A program made the translations under genes and the position numbers. A model generated the notes under the pieces. That model did not search any database. It had not been told where the DNA came from and worked only from the letters and a program-made list of their open reading frames with translations. This document shows, in pieces, positions 44,507-57,563 of a stretch of DNA of 64,000 bases (the stretch's first letter is position 1; each line of letters opens with the position of its first letter). Source of the stretch: Symsagittifera roscoffensis (lineage: Eukaryota; Xenacoelomorpha; Acoela; Convolutidae); the NCBI RefSeq assembly GCF_963678635.1, contig NC_087065.1:3224001-3288000 (forward strand). Reading direction: 5' to 3'.

Positions 44507-44973
44507 TCCGTTCTCTTCAAGAAGTATCGTTATTTTTTTCTTCCACTTCGTGGCACGGGAGGGTACTGATCCTTCCGGCTCTCCCACTGTAGCCTCCTTT
44601 CTTCCTATCGTCTTATTCTGCTACACGTCTTATCGTGCGTGATTGTCACGTTCAGAGACTTTTGATTTTTCTTACGTTTTTCTCGACCGTTTTTCACTAG
44701 TCAACTTGTGTTTTTCTTTACTTTTTCTGCCAAACATGGCCACTTTCCGCATTTCTCAGAAATACTCCGCCGCCATTAGAATTTTTGAAAATTTTCTTCT
44801 AGAATGTTCCGACCCTCTTTTTCTTGATTAATTCGTCATTAACACCGTCAACACTCTTTTTCTTAATCGTCGGGGGGTTCGGTGGTGTCAATCTGGCGGA
44901 ATGGCACATACTCCCCGGACAGTCCCCTTCAATGTCCCCATTGAACGCATAACCCCGGGTTATCTTCAAGTGG
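44507..44973 (+). other. Leader of LTR element, unit 1
   Basis: Homologous to 45,928-46,379 and to 1-216. It contains an extra ten bases (ccttcaatgt) near 44,927. Short frames only, no gene supported. Confidence 0.5.
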
Positions 44974-44979
44974 AGGCTA

Positions 44980-45904
44980 TGTTGATGTAGTTTGATGCCA
45001 TTTAGTGAGATGTGAGTTGATGTGAAAGGATTAAAATCTTTTGGTGTACTTTTGGTAAATTCTGCTAGATGGCACTGTACCACTTTGATAAATAACTGGA
45101 TTTTTCGGGGAGTATGCGCCATTCGACCAGAATGCCGCCAAAATGTTTCGTCGAAACGAATTTTGTTTGGAGGAAATCTGACGACTAACGTTTTTATTCG
45201 TTAAAATTGACAAAATAGAAAGTGACAGTTTGGACTGACATGCTCATTTTTGAAAATTTTGTTCGTAAAAATACAAGTAAGAATTTTGTTTTTTGTGACC
45301 ACTGAAAAGCCGCGAAAGTCAGAACACAGATTCTCGCTGACGAGAACAGTAGACAGAGAGTGCCTTGAAGAAAAGGATAGAAAATCGATCGGAATTAGAA
45401 TTAATTACGCTCCGAACTGTAACGATTGTACAAGTACAGAGCAAGTCATGCGAACCAGAACGCTAACGGGAGAGAGCAAAACATTTCCCGATCGTGAAGA
45501 AGATGCTTCTTCCCGCGAATTCGAGAAGCCTGAGGGTTCTCGGAGAGTAACTGTAACTATTACATTAGCAAATTTCAGTTTCCCGGAATGTCTTGAATTG
45601 AATTTATTTAACATCGGATTCATTTTCAGAGTATGGGAAGCTAGGAGTTAAGGTAAAGGGTCAATCCATCTGCTATGGATAGGATGTTTTCCTCTACTGA
45701 ACAAAAACAAGAGCTTACACGTAGTATTATTTTTTTATATTTTTAGTGACGGTTATATACTTAATCTATTGGAGATGGATTGACACTTTTCTCTTCCTTG
45801 CTACTCATATTCTAAAATAACAAAGAAGATCGAGGTTAATTCAAATGTTCAGGACATCAGAGTAGCTAAAAATTTAGTTTATTATAGTCTTTCAACATAT
45901 GACA
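44980..45904 (+). mobile_element. Putative LTR, tandem unit 2
   Basis: Same TGT...ACA ends as unit 1, about 30 bp longer because of an insertion near 45,103-45,150. It follows the unit 1 leader directly, giving an LTR-leader-LTR-leader arrangement. Confidence 0.6.
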
Positions 45905-46379
45905 GTTTCGGGCGCCGGGCCTCCGATTCCGTGCTCTTCAAGAAGTATCGTTGTTTTTTTCTTCCACTTCGTGGCACGGGAGGGTACTGATCCTTCCGGC
46001 TCTCCCACTGTAGCCTCCTTTCTTCCTATCGTCTTCTGCTACACGTCTTATCGTGCGTGATCGTCACGATAAGAGACTTTTGATTTTTCTTACGTTTTTC
46101 TCGACCGTTTTTCACAAGTCAACTTGTGTTTTTTTTTACTTTTTCTGCCAAAAATGGCCACTTTCTGCATTTCTCAGAAATATTCCGAGGCCATTCGAAT
46201 TTTTTAAAATTTTCTTCCAGAATGTTCCGACCCTCTTTTTCTTGATTAATTCGTCATTAACACCGTTAATACTCTTTTTCTTACTCGTCGGAGGGTTCGG
46301 TGGTGTCAATCCGGCGGAATGGCACATACTCCCCGGACAGTCCCCATTGAACGCATAACCCCGGGTTATCTTCAAGTGG
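45905..46379 (+). other. Leader of LTR element, unit 2
   Basis: The primer-site start is changed from TGGCGCC to GGGCGCC at 45,910. The rest matches unit 1 and runs into the duplicated segment at 46,164. Confidence 0.5.
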
Positions 46380-47044
46380 TGATCCAACTTTCCATGAAAC
46401 TTATCTACTCCACCTCAACTCACCATGTGTCATAAATTGCATCGTACTACGTTTCACTGCCTTTAAACATTTTCACACAATTTTCACTATGAGGAGTCTC
46501 CTAGATAAAACTTTTTTTCTGACTAATTACGTCATTTCTCCGTTAAATTTTCTCTCGTTCTTGCTGATTAAAAATTTGGGACGTGGTACCGCCACGCACC
46601 CGTTAAAATGAACTTAATGTCACTCACCAAGTCTAATCATTCATTTATGCGTTTGCCTCAATATTAATAATAAGAATTTCTGTGGCTAGGAAAAGTAATG
46701 AAGTACTCACCCTTTTCGAGCAAGCGTACCCAAACATTACCAGGTCACCACAAAGTGAACATGTGTCCTACACAGGTGAAAAACTCCGGTCAGGTTTAAA
46801 TAGGTAAATATACTCACCTAAGGCCTATATATATAAATAATTGTCAAATAAAATTCTCCATTGTAATTCAACAATTTTAACAATTCAACAATTTCCAAAT
46901 CTGGTTTGACCAAGCTACACCAAAATAAATAGTTTAATAGTTTCATTAATCAATCTTGGTTGATTAGTTCAAAAGTTTCTACACACAACGACAATAAAGT
47001 TTTCCATCTCTGCTGTCTTCATTCTTTGTCTTCAATCATCGTCT
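46380..47044. other. Gene-free stretch (copy B)
   Basis: Equivalent of 217-881. Confidence 0.4.
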
Positions 47045-47489
47045 TCAATCTTTGTTCATCGCTTCTGGTTCCTGCTCAACTTTCTCACTGTCGTCTAGAA
47101 CTTTCTGCAGTATATCCACAGAGCTTCCGGCCGTCCCCAAGCTTTCCTGCTCCAGCAACCTCTGTTTGCGGCAGGGTAGCAGGACCACATTCACTTTCTG
47201 CTCTCTGTTCCTACAGAAGCTGTTGTGCAGGCACATGCTCACGTTTCGTTCTAGGTCAGCTTGCAAGACCTCTTTTCTTTCCTTTTCAGTTGTTCCTAGC
47301 TACTCTCTTCACTGCCGTGGTCACAGCATTCCTATGTGTCAGGAATGCTCTATTATAGGCTCCCGGTCCTTTGTCCAGCTGGAAAGATGGATAGGCTTCC
47401 ATGTTTGGGACAAATGACGCTTCGCGCGATAATGCACCCATGCCGTCTTCACCGCACGGAACCAAGGCATCAAGCTTTGTCTTGTCCAA
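47045..47489 (-). pseudogene. 3' end of unknown minus-strand family (copy B)
   Basis: Equivalent of 882-1,326. Confidence 0.45.
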
Positions 47490-47549
47490 ATTTTTTCTAT
47501 TTGTTTCGGTATCCTCGAAATTATGCAGGTCGTTCTGAACAGATCCAAT

Positions 47550-47948
47550 TTACTTGCTAATGCTCACCCGGCTCAATTGCTCCGAAGTTGGCACGGCCAT
47601 CTCCTGGACGTTTCTCCAAGGTCGATATCCCGAAGCCGCAAGCAGGGGTTCAATTTCCATCATCGTTTGATGCGTCTCATCTTTTTCGTCCATCATGGGA
47701 AAATCGCTCGACTTTATTCCCTTCGCCTTTTTCTTCTGGAACTCACTGATGTTCCCTTCACCCCACTTTACAAAAGTTTCTCCCACTATTTCTTCCAACT
47801 CATCTCTAGACCTCTCCGGGACTGCCCGGAGGATCTTACTCAACAATTCATGGGGTCTCTCTGACATCCTCGACAGTCGCACGCAATTGGGCACCGAGAA
47901 GAGCTGGTCGATCAATCGGTCTTGTGTTCTTGCATCTACAAGCACCAT
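47550..47948 (-). pseudogene. Unknown family, 132-residue ORF (copy B)
   Basis: Equivalent of 1,387-1,785, with Glu instead of Lys in MMEIEPLL (47,652). Confidence 0.5.
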
Positions 47949-47970
47949 GTGCGTCGAGTATTTTCTATCA

Positions 47971-48369
47971 TTAAAGGCTACATGTAATCAGTTTAATTTT
48001 TTTAAATTTGTGACCTAGTCTGGGGCATGTTTGTTCACGCAAGCCGTGTAGAATGAAAAACAAAAATGGTTTCAAAGAATTACATGAGCATAACTGACTG
48101 AAGCACTGCTTTTGTTCTGGTTCAACTGCGACACTGAGCAGGAAACGTTCTCTCGGAACAGTGGGTGGGTGTAGGTCAAGGTCAATTTGCCCAGACTGGA
48201 TGTGGGTGTGAGTCTCTGGAGGAACTCTGGAGAGCTCTGGAGAACAGTATGGTGCCGCGCTAGATCCTACCAGATACTTCGAGCCGGCTGTCTTATGATA
48301 TCTCATGCTCTGCTTCAAATTCATCTCATTTTCAGGAGCCTCCCGCCAGCTTCCAGATTTCTGCTCCAT
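47971..48369 (-). pseudogene. Unknown family, 132-residue ORF (copy B)
   Basis: Equivalent of 1,808-2,206. Confidence 0.35.
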
Positions 48370-48398
48370 TTGTTATGCTCTAGGGAACACTTCCACAC

Positions 48399-49358
48399 TC
48401 AAGGACGTGACCAGCTCATGGGCACGCTCCAGGCGTTCCAAGTGCTCAATCGAGCTGACCTGCTACAGAATCTCAAGGCGGTCATCATATTCACCTCCGT
48501 CACTCCATGGCAATCCGCAATCAATTCCATATCATTTTTCTTTGACATACTCAATCTTCCATACAATTTGGCTAGCTGGCAGTGCTGTTCACTCATTGTT
48601 TTCAGGCAATAACCATTCCCACAAATGTGTTCTTCCATTCCACAACTGGAAGCCAAGCAGGCACCCCCTTCATCCAATCACTTGGAGAGTTCCCCCCGGA
48701 CGGCTCCGTGGGTTGTTGTTCATCTTGCCTCGTTATTTTGAGAGCCAATAGATGATGTATCATAGCTATGTCGTGCAGGCTTTTATCGTCGTTCTCCTCC
48801 AGTTCAATTTCAGCGGTGACGCCCCATATCAGGCCCGCGTTTGGGTTCGGGCACCATGAAGGCTTCATTAGTTCCCACATCGTCAATAAGCTGGTCTTCA
48901 GTGGACCGTCCCACGAACCACGCTCAAAGCTTACTTGTCCCTCCAGCTGGGGAATCGAAGCTTCAATCACTCGTTCCTCCAGGATTAGTCCCAACTGTAG
49001 CTGTTCAGACGTTACTGTCCCCATTTCTCGCACTCTTTGTACCCAAAAATTGGGGATTACTGCTTGCTCATAGTCGCTTCCTCGTTAACGAATGGATTAT
49101 AAGCCATTCCTGGGACACCCGACACGTTTTGGAAGGACATCCGACATCCGCTTCCCTACGGTCGCATACTCGTTCAGACTCCTGATTCCTTCTGGCAATT
49201 CCTTCGTCACTGTCAACTCCTTGTTGGAACATCGCCTGATTTCCTCCAACCTCCGGTAGCTATCCATATCATTCAGTTCTTCGTCGGGATCTCCAGTGGC
49301 ATGTCTTGATGGAGTTCCAACAGGGCCCTCAATAAGACTTCTTCACGCTTCATCGACC
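48399..49358 (-). pseudogene. Unknown family, distal part of unit 1 (copy B)
   Basis: Equivalent of 2,236-3,195. Confidence 0.45.
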
Positions 49359-50189
49359 TCATGTCTGATTGTCTTTACACATTCTTCTAGCACCGGAGTG
49401 GGGGATACGATCGACCACGAATTTCACAGAGCAAAGTGCTATCGCTGAATCGTCTCTGGCAATCAACACTCTCAAAGCTCCCATCAATTCTAGCTGTTTC
49501 TCTCTAGATCTCGTCTCAATGGTGGCTTTGTGCTCCTTCCTTCTTATTCCGGCAAGGCCCCACAAAAGCCTCACTTGCAGGACTGTCCTGACGCAGGGGT
49601 TGGCTAAGTACGCCATGACAGATGAGGGAGTACGCATGGTTTCGTCGAAATACTTCTGCAGGGCCGCCTTCAAGGAAATTTTACTCAGAAGCTCTAAACC
49701 ATTCTCATTCGCTTCTGACGACATCACTGTGCCATATCCTTTCCTCTTCAGGTTCGAACCCGTTATTAACTCTTTCAGATACTCTTGCATGGCTTTCTGG
49801 TCATGCCAGGCCATCAGGTGCCCTCTCGCTGATTTTCTCGTTTTCACCATTTCCAGGTAGCCGTCAGCAGGATCGCCCATGTGAACCGATTCGGGCACTG
49901 TAATACGACTATATTCAACCACGTCGAGCTGCCCTTCCAACTTCATTTTTTCCATGTTGATACGTGACGGTGTGTAGTCGTCCAATCCGCCGGATCCACA
50001 CTGTCTAATAACCTCCATTTCCAATCTGGTGTCAGCGAGGGTTCTCTCGCTTCTCTTGACCTTTGAAGCTGTTGAGATAAATCCCGCCAGCAACATCGGT
50101 GGCACTTGGTTCTCCTTCTCCCTGTCACCTTGAACGTCCCCTTGCCCAGCTTCGTTCGGCCGGGACACTTTCACTAGCGACATCACCAC
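49359..50189 (-). pseudogene. Unknown family, 276-residue ORF, unit 1 (copy B)
   Basis: Equivalent of 3,196-4,026; identical protein. Confidence 0.5.
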
Positions 50190-50201
50190 CGTTGTGGTCT
50201 T

Positions 50202-50674
50202 TCACTTCACAACATTAAGGTTGGTTACCTTAACGTTCTTTCTCTCCTTAAACTTTCTCACCATTGACTTGTACTTCTTCAGTCCTTTCCTGGTTCTTCT
50301 TACGGGTCGACCTCGCATAATCGGGCTTTCTTCAGCACTTTCTTCCGTGACTGACTCGGACAGACCGTCCAATTCAGTGGATTCCATCATTTTCTCTATA
50401 TCATCTCGCATGATGGGTTGGTTCAACCCCACTCTCATCACGGATTGGGTGCCGTATCTCCGGATTATGCTCCACGTACTTTCCATGAAGGCTACCCGCG
50501 TCCAAACCTTGCCGGTTTTTCTCTCCAGCTCGCTCTGGTACCGCTCCCATTCTTTTTCTGGCAACGAGAGGATTCACTGAATAGCTTGGACTCGCCCTTC
50601 CTCTGATATGCTTCAACCAGGGACATAGACTCCGCGGGTGATAGAATAGCTGGGGGCTCCTTAGTGAGAGACAT
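50202..50674 (-). pseudogene. Unknown family, upstream ORF, unit 1 (copy B)
   Basis: Equivalent of 4,039-4,511. Confidence 0.45.
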
Positions 50675-51544
50675 AAATGATGACGGTCATCATATTCACC
50701 TCCGTCACTCCATGGCGATCCGCAATCAATTCCATATCATTTTTCTTTGACATACTCAACCTTCCATACAATTTGGCTAGCTGGCAGTGCTGTTCACTCA
50801 TTGTTTTCAGGCAATAACCATTCCCACACATGTGTTCTTCCATTCCACAACTGGAAGCCAAGCAGGCACCCCCTTCATCCAATCACTTGGAGAGTTCCCC
50901 TCGGACGGATCCGTGGGTTGTTCTTCATCTTGCCTCGTTATTTTGAGAGCCAATAGATGATGTATCATAGCTAGGTCGTGCAGGCTTTTATCGTCGTTCT
51001 CCTCCAGTTCAATTTCAGCGGTGACGCCCCATATCGGATTTGGGCACCATGAAGGCTTCATAAGTTCCCACATCGTCAATAAGCTGGTCTTCAGTGGACC
51101 GTCCCACGAACCACACTCAAAGCTTACTTGTCCCTCCAGCTGGGGAGTCGAAGGTTCAATCACTCGTTCCTCCAGGATTACTCCCAACTGTAACTGTTCA
51201 GACGTTACTGTCCCCATTTCTCGCACCCTTTCTACCCAAAAATTGGGGATTACTGCTTGCTCATAGTCGCTTCCTCGTTAACGAATGGATTATAAGCCAT
51301 TCCTGGGACACCCGACACGTTTTGGAAGGACTTCCGCTTCCCTAGCGTCGCGTACTCTTTCAGACTCCTGATTCCTTCTGGCAATTCCTTCGTCACTGAC
51401 AACTCCTTGTTGGAACATCGCCTGACTTCCTCCAACCTCCGGTAGCTATCAATATCATTCAGTTCTTCGTCGGGATCTCCAGTGGCATGTCTTGATGGAG
51501 TTCCAACAGGGCCCTCAATAAGACTTCTTCACGCTTCGTCGACC
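50661..51544 (-). pseudogene. Unknown family, distal part of unit 2 (copy B)
   Basis: Equivalent of 4,498-5,381. Confidence 0.45.
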
Positions 51545-52375
51545 TCATGTCTGATTGTCTTTACACATTCTTCTAGCACCGGAGTGGGGGATACGATTGA
51601 CCACGAATTTCACAGAGCAAAGTGCTATCGCTGAATCGTCTCTGGCAATCAACACTCTCAAAGCTCCCATCAATTCTAGCTGTTTCTCTCTAGATCTCGT
51701 CTCAATGGTGGCTTCGTGTTCCCTCCTTCTTTTTCCGGCAAGGCCCCACAAAAGCCTCACTTGCAGGACTGTCCTGACGGAGGGGTTGGCTAAGTACGCC
51801 ATGACAGATGAGGGAGTACGCATGATTTCGTCGAAATACTTCTGCAGGGCCACCTTCAAGGAAATTTTACTCAGAAGCTCTAAACCATTCTCATTCGCTT
51901 CTGACGACATCACTGTGTCATATCCTTTCCTCTTCAGGTTCGAACCCGTTATTAACTCTTTCAGATACTCTTGCATGGCTTTCTGGTCATGCCAGGCCAT
52001 CAGGTGCCCTCTCGCTGATTTTCTCGTTTTCACCATTTCCAGGTAGCCGTCAGCAGGATCGCCCATGTGAACCGATTCGGGCACTGTAATACGACTATAT
52101 TCAACCACGTCGAGCTGCCCTTCCAACTTCATTTTTTCCATGTTGATACGTGACGGTGTGTAGTCGTCCAATTCACCGGATCCACACTGTCTAATAACCT
52201 CCATTTCCAATCTGGTGTCAGCGAGGGTTCTTTCGCTTCTCTTGACCTTTGAAGCTGTTGAGATAAATCCCGCCAGCAACATCGGTGGCACTTGGTTCTC
52301 CTTCTCCCTGTCACCTTGAACGTCCCCTTGCCCAGCTTCGTTCGGCCGGGACACTTTCACTAGCGACATCACCAC
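51545..52375 (-). pseudogene. Unknown family, 276-residue ORF, unit 2 (copy B)
   Basis: Equivalent of 5,382-6,212; identical protein. Confidence 0.5.
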
Positions 52376-52387
52376 CGTTGTGGTCTT

Positions 52388-52860
52388 TCACTTCACAACA
52401 TTAAGGTTGGTTACCTTAACGTTCTTTCTCTCCTTAAACTTTCTCACCATTGACTTGTACTTCTTCAGTCCTTTCCTGGTTCTTCTTACGGGTCGACCTC
52501 GCATAATCGGGCTTTCTTCAGCACTTTCTTCCGTGACTGACTCGGACAGACCGTCCAATTCAGTGGATTCCATCATTTTCTCTATATCATCTCGCATGAT
52601 GGGTTGGTTCAACCCCACTCTCATCACGGATTGGGTGCCGTATCTCCGGATTATGCTCCACGTACTTTCCATGAAGGCTACCCGCGTCCAAACCTTGCCG
52701 GTTTTTCTCTCCAGCTCGCTCTGGTACCGCTCCCATTCTTTTTCTGGCAACGAGAGGATTCACTGAATAGCTTGGACTCGCCCTTCCTCTGATATGCTTC
52801 AACCAGGGACATAGACTCCGCGGGTGATAGAATAGCTGGGGGCTCCTTAGTGAGAGACAT
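52388..52860 (-). pseudogene. Unknown family, upstream ORF, unit 2 (copy B)
   Basis: Equivalent of 6,225-6,697. Confidence 0.45.
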
Positions 52861-53730
52861 AAATGATGACGGTCATCATATTCACCTCCGTCACTCCATG
52901 GCGATCCGCAATCAATTCCATATCATTTTTCTTTGACATACTCAACCTTCCATACAATTTGGCTAGCTGGCAGTGCTGTTCACTCATTGTTTTCAGGCAA
53001 TAACCATTCCCACACATGTGTTCTTCCATTCCACAACTGGAAGCCAAGCAGGCACCCCCTTCATCCAATCACTTGGAGAGTTCCCCTCGGACGGATCCGT
53101 GGGTTGTTCTTCATCTTGCCTCGTTATTTTGAGAGCCAATAGATGATGTATCATAGCTAGGTCGTGCAGGCTTTTATCGTCGTTCTCCTCCAGTTCAATT
53201 TCAGCGGTGACGCCCCATATCGGATTTGGGCACCATGAAGGCTTCATAAGTTCCCACATCGTCAATAAGCTGGTCTTCAGTGGACCGTCCCACGAACCAC
53301 ACTCAAAGCTTACTTGTCCCTCCAGCTGGGGAGTCGAAGGTTCAATCACTCGTTCCTCCAGGATTACTCCCAACTGTAACTGTTCAGACGTTACTGTCCC
53401 CATTTCTCGCACCCTTTCTACCCAAAAATTGGGGATTACTGCTTGCTCATAGTCGCTTCCTCGTTAACGAATGGATTATAAGCCATTCCTGGGACACCCG
53501 ACACGTTTTGGAAGGACTTCCGCTTCCCTAGCGTCGCGTACTCTTTCAGACTCCTGATTCCTTCTGGCAATTCCTTCGTCACTGACAACTCCTTGTTGGA
53601 ACATCGCCTGACTTCCTCCAACCTCCGGTAGCTATCAATATCATTCAGTTCTTCGTCGGGATCTCCAGTGGCATGTCTTGATGGAGTTCCAACAGGGCCC
53701 TCAATAAGACTTCTTCACGCTTCGTCGACC
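52847..53730 (-). pseudogene. Unknown family, distal part of unit 3 (copy B)
   Basis: Equivalent of 6,684-7,567. It reads N (CGNGYC) where copy A has K (CGKGYC), because 53,005 is A and 6,842 is T. This would be a third difference between the duplicates. Confidence 0.45.
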
Positions 53731-54561
53731 TCATGTCTGATTGTCTTTACACATTCTTCTAGCACCGGAGTGGGGGATACGATTGACCACGAATTTCACA
53801 GAGCAAAGTGCTATCGCTGAATCGTCTCTGGCAATCAACACTCTCAAAGCTCCCATCAATTCTAGCTGTTTCTCTCTAGATCTCGTCTCAATGGTGGCTT
53901 CGTGTTCCCTCCTTCTTTTTCCGGCAAGGCCCCACAAAAGCCTCACTTGCAGGACTGTCCTGACGGAGGGGTTGGCTAAGTACGCCATGACAGATGAGGG
54001 AGTACGCATGATTTCGTCGAAATACTTCTGCAGGGCCACCTTCAAGGAAATTTTACTCAGAAGCTCTAAACCATTCTCATTCGCTTCTGACGACATCACT
54101 GTGTCATATCCTTTCCTCTTCAGGTTCGAACCCGTTATTAACTCTTTCAGATACTCTTGCATGGCTTTCTGGTCATGCCAGGCCATCAGGTGCCCTCTCG
54201 CTGATTTTCTCGTTTTCACCATTTCCAGGTAGCCGTCAGCAGGATCGCCCATGTGAACCGATTCGGGCACTGTAATACGACTATATTCAACCACGTCGAG
54301 CTGCCCTTCCAACTTCATTTTTTCCATGTTGATACGTGACGGTGTGTAGTCGTCCAATTCACCGGATCCACACTGTCTAATAACCTCCATTTCCAATCTG
54401 GTGTCAGCGAGGGTTCTTTCGCTTCTCTTGACCTTTGAAGCTGTTGAGATAAATCCCGCCAGCAACATCGGTGGCACTTGGTTCTCCTTCTCCCTGCCAC
54501 CTTGCACGTCCCCTTGCCCAGCTTCGTTCGGCCGGGACACTTTCACTAGCGACATCACCAC
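53731..54561 (-). pseudogene. Unknown family, LTR-cut ORF, unit 3 (copy B)
   Basis: Equivalent of 7,568-8,398; the open frame again runs into antisense LTR up to 54,612. Confidence 0.6.
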
Positions 54562-55027
54562 TGTTGCAGCGCAAATATAAAACAATAGTATAAATGCATA
54601 AAACTGAACCAAAATGTTACAACAATAAGCGCCGTTGGCCGAGTGGCCTAAGCTACAATAACGCCCACTAAATAGACTCTACAGTTGACGTAGGTTCGAG
54701 TCCCCCACCTGCCCATGTATTAATATACTAAAAAAGGGGGTTATATCCTATTTTAACTGTTTTGTTGATTCTAATTTGATTCAACCTTGATTAAGGCTGA
54801 CCGCTAAAAAAGAGCAATTTGTCTCAAGGACATTACCGACCGGTTCTTGTGGCTAGCTTGCACCAATTTGTTTATTGAAAGTGTTGGATTGTTGAAATTA
54901 TGAAAGTGAGTTGTGTGAAATGTTGGCTTTTATAAATTAGTCACGATGAATGTATGTTTTGCCGAGAATACTACGAGTTAAAACAATTATTTGCCGTTTT
55001 ATACAGTTTTGGAGATTAGAGCGAGCA
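54562..55027 (+). mobile_element. BEL/Pao 5' LTR (copy B)
   Basis: Equivalent of 8,399-8,864, here attached to the longer element. Confidence 0.6.
54629..54714 (+). pseudogene. tRNA-Leu/Ser-like sequence (copy B)
   Basis: Equivalent of 8,466-8,551, with identical A and B boxes. Confidence 0.5.
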
Positions 55028-55032
55028 TATTT

Positions 55033-55050
55033 TGGCGCCCCACAAGGGAC
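55033..55050 (+). promoter_or_regulatory. Primer binding site (copy B)
   Basis: Equivalent of 8,870-8,887. Confidence 0.7.
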
Positions 55051-55397
55051 AGAGTTTAGTATTGCGACACAGCAAGGGACTCGCAATCCGACTGACGGAC
55101 AGGAACGCAATCACAGCTTAGAAGTCAGCCATCACGAAACCCAGGTAAAGCAGCCTTGACGGCGAGACGAAATTCGTCGGCGACAGAGGCTAGAGTTGTT
55201 CTCAAACTGGACTTGACATCTCACGACTACTTTCTCTTCACGACACGAGCTTCACCGAGGGACACAAGGGACCGGGATCGTTGATAGTTCCCTTTCAATT
55301 TGTTTCTCGGACAGTTTTCCCGACACGAGTGCAGTTGGCAGAATCCCCAGAGTTGTACGAAAGCAGTTGGCTCAAACAGAGTGCTGTCGGTCGGAAT
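55051..55397 (+). other. BEL/Pao leader, first part (copy B)
   Basis: Equivalent of 8,888-9,234; no gene seen. Confidence 0.5.
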
Positions 55398-56134
55398 TCA
55401 TCTGTTGCGGCTTGAAGAGGGTCTGTAGCGGATTGCACAGCATCTGTTGCGGATTGCAGAGTGTCTGTAGCGGATTGCAGAGTGTCGGTTGCAGATTGCA
55501 GAGGGTCTGTGGTGGATTGCAGAGCATCTGTTGCGGATTGCAGAGTGTCTGTAGCGGATTGCAGAGTGTCGGTTGCAGATTGCAGAGGGTCTGTGGCGGA
55601 TTGCAGAGCATCTGTTGCGGATTGCAGAGTGTCTGTAGCGGATTGCAGAGTGTCGGTTGCAGATTGCAGAGGGTCTGTGGCGGATTGCAGAGCATCTGTT
55701 GCGGATTGCAGAGTGTCTGTAGCGGATTGCAGAGTGTCGGTTGCAGATTGCAGAGGGTCTGTGGCGGATTGCAGAGCATCTGTTGCGGATTGCAGAGTGT
55801 CTGTAGCGGATTGCAGAGTGTCGGTTGCAGCTTGCAGAGGGTCTGTGGCGGATTGCAGAGCATCTGTTGCGGATTGCAGAGTGTCTGTAGCGGATTGCAG
55901 AGTGTCGGTTGCAGATTGCAGAGGGTCTGTGGCGGATTGCAGAGCATCTGTTGCGGATTGCAGAGTGTCTGTAGCGGATTGCAGAGTGTCGGTTGCAGAT
56001 TGCAGAGTGTCTGTGGTGGATTGCAGAGCATCTGTTGCGGATTGCAGAGTGTCTGTGGCGGATTGCAGAGTGTCGGTTGCAGATTGCAGAGTGTCTGTTG
56101 CGGATTGCAGAGGGTCTCTTGCGGATTGCAGAGA
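55398..56134 (+). repeat. 21/84-bp minisatellite (copy B)
   Basis: Equivalent of 9,235-9,971, with one base difference at 56,019. Confidence 0.95.
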
Positions 56135-56465
56135 GCGTCTGTGTCGTGTAAGACCGGTGACCGCCCAATCTTCAAAACTGTAAGACTCGACAAACTTTTA
56201 AAACTCTCATATTGTGCTATAAAATTTTATACGCTGTCATACATCTTGAGAAATTTTTGGATATATGTGAACGGAATATTAATCAGTGAAATCGGAACAT
56301 AGCCAAGAGGTACTGGACTAGTTTTTTGGATTGGTTTATGACTCGAACCTGCTGACCAAAAATTTCTGAAAAATTTTGTATAAAAAGTAAAAAAAATTGC
56401 CAAAAAATCCTCAAAACGTCTCCAGAATTCTGCGAAACTGTGCTGTAAGATGACACCAGCCTTAT
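56135..56465 (+). other. BEL/Pao leader, second part (copy B)
   Basis: Equivalent of 9,972-10,302; no gene seen. Confidence 0.4.
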
Positions 56466-56586
56466 GTTAAGTGGTCTGGTAGCGAAATATCAGGCAAATT
56501 AAGTTGAGTTTTTTCATCCTCAGGTTTCTTCCGCGTGTGTTGTTGAACTTAACCAATTTGCCTGATCCCCCACCCACCATTGGTGA
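56466..56586 (+). repeat. Leader hairpin repeat 1 (copy B)
   Basis: Equivalent of 10,303-10,423; stem arms at 56,489-56,500 and 56,555-56,566. Confidence 0.65.
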
Positions 56587-56665
56587 AACTGAAAGCCAGT
56601 TCGCTTCGAGTAAAACAAAGCCGTTTCAGCCCGTCAGATTATTGACTTCGTTGCGTGACAGTAAA

Positions 56666-56786
56666 GTTAAGTGGTCAGGTACGGTGATATTAAGTGAGTC
56701 AAGTTGAATTCTTTCATCCTCAGGTTTACTCCGTGTGTGTTGTTGGAGTTCAACCGACCTACTTAATTTTCCAACCCCATTGGTAC
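56666..56786 (+). repeat. Leader hairpin repeat 2 (copy B)
   Basis: Equivalent of 10,503-10,623; stem arms at 56,689-56,695 and 56,761-56,767. Confidence 0.6.
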
Positions 56787-56825
56787 TTAAGCGTAACGAA
56801 GCCGTCGCATAGGTCCCCCAAGTGT

Positions 56826-57470
56826 ATGGTATTCATCCTAGGAGCTAGTTCTTTGGATCACGCGCTCCGAAAACTTCCCGCTCCGTCCCAAAAGCGCGTC
56901 AAAGATACTTGCTTTACGAAGCCAGGTTTAAGTTTGAACTTTAACGCTAGGGACTCTCAGAAAACAATACAGTACTACCTTCATCATTACTTGTCGCACC
57001 GTAACGACCTTGTAATTTGGCACGACGCCATTAATAACTCGATAAGTAGGCACCGCAGCAACAATAACCGCAAGCTGAGTAGTGAGCAACTTGTCAATTT
57101 GTTATTAAGGTATAGGACAAACATTTGTGCGATCGTATACTGTAGACGGAACGGAACCGAGGATATAGAGGAAAATTAAGGTTCAACAGGTATTCTCGTT
57201 CTCAACGTCGTTAAAGACTTTATCTCTAAGCGTAAGGCTAAGGACCAGGTACTAATTGAGAAGTACAAAGAGCTTCACCAGCCTCCTTCCCTTGAGTTAA
57301 AGACTCTCCTCCTTCTAAAGCGTTATAGCGCTAATCTTAACATCCTTAAGACACGTAAGAAGCGAAACTGCTTACCCCTCAAAGCTCGGAAAGCTATAAG
57401 AAATAGGCTTCAGGTAGAAGCTTTGAGACGTCAAGTTCCCCCGTCTTGTAAGCTAATGTTCATTTACTAA
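56826..57470 (+). pseudogene. Unrecognised ORF upstream of gag (copy B)
   Basis: Equivalent of 10,663-11,307, with the same TAA at 57,177-57,179. In this copy the downstream gag is present 93 bases after the final stop, so the ORF belongs to the BEL/Pao leader. Confidence 0.5.
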
Positions 57471-57563
57471 TGCAAATTTGATTACGTACCAAAACAGTAT
57501 CTCATTTTATTGATTGTTTTCTATAAGTGAGCATCCGTAGAATATTGTCAATTTGTGAAAAAC

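Larger units (their letters stand above)
48482..54561. repeat. 2,186-bp tandem array (copy B)
   Basis: Equivalent of 2,319-8,398. Confidence 0.95.
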
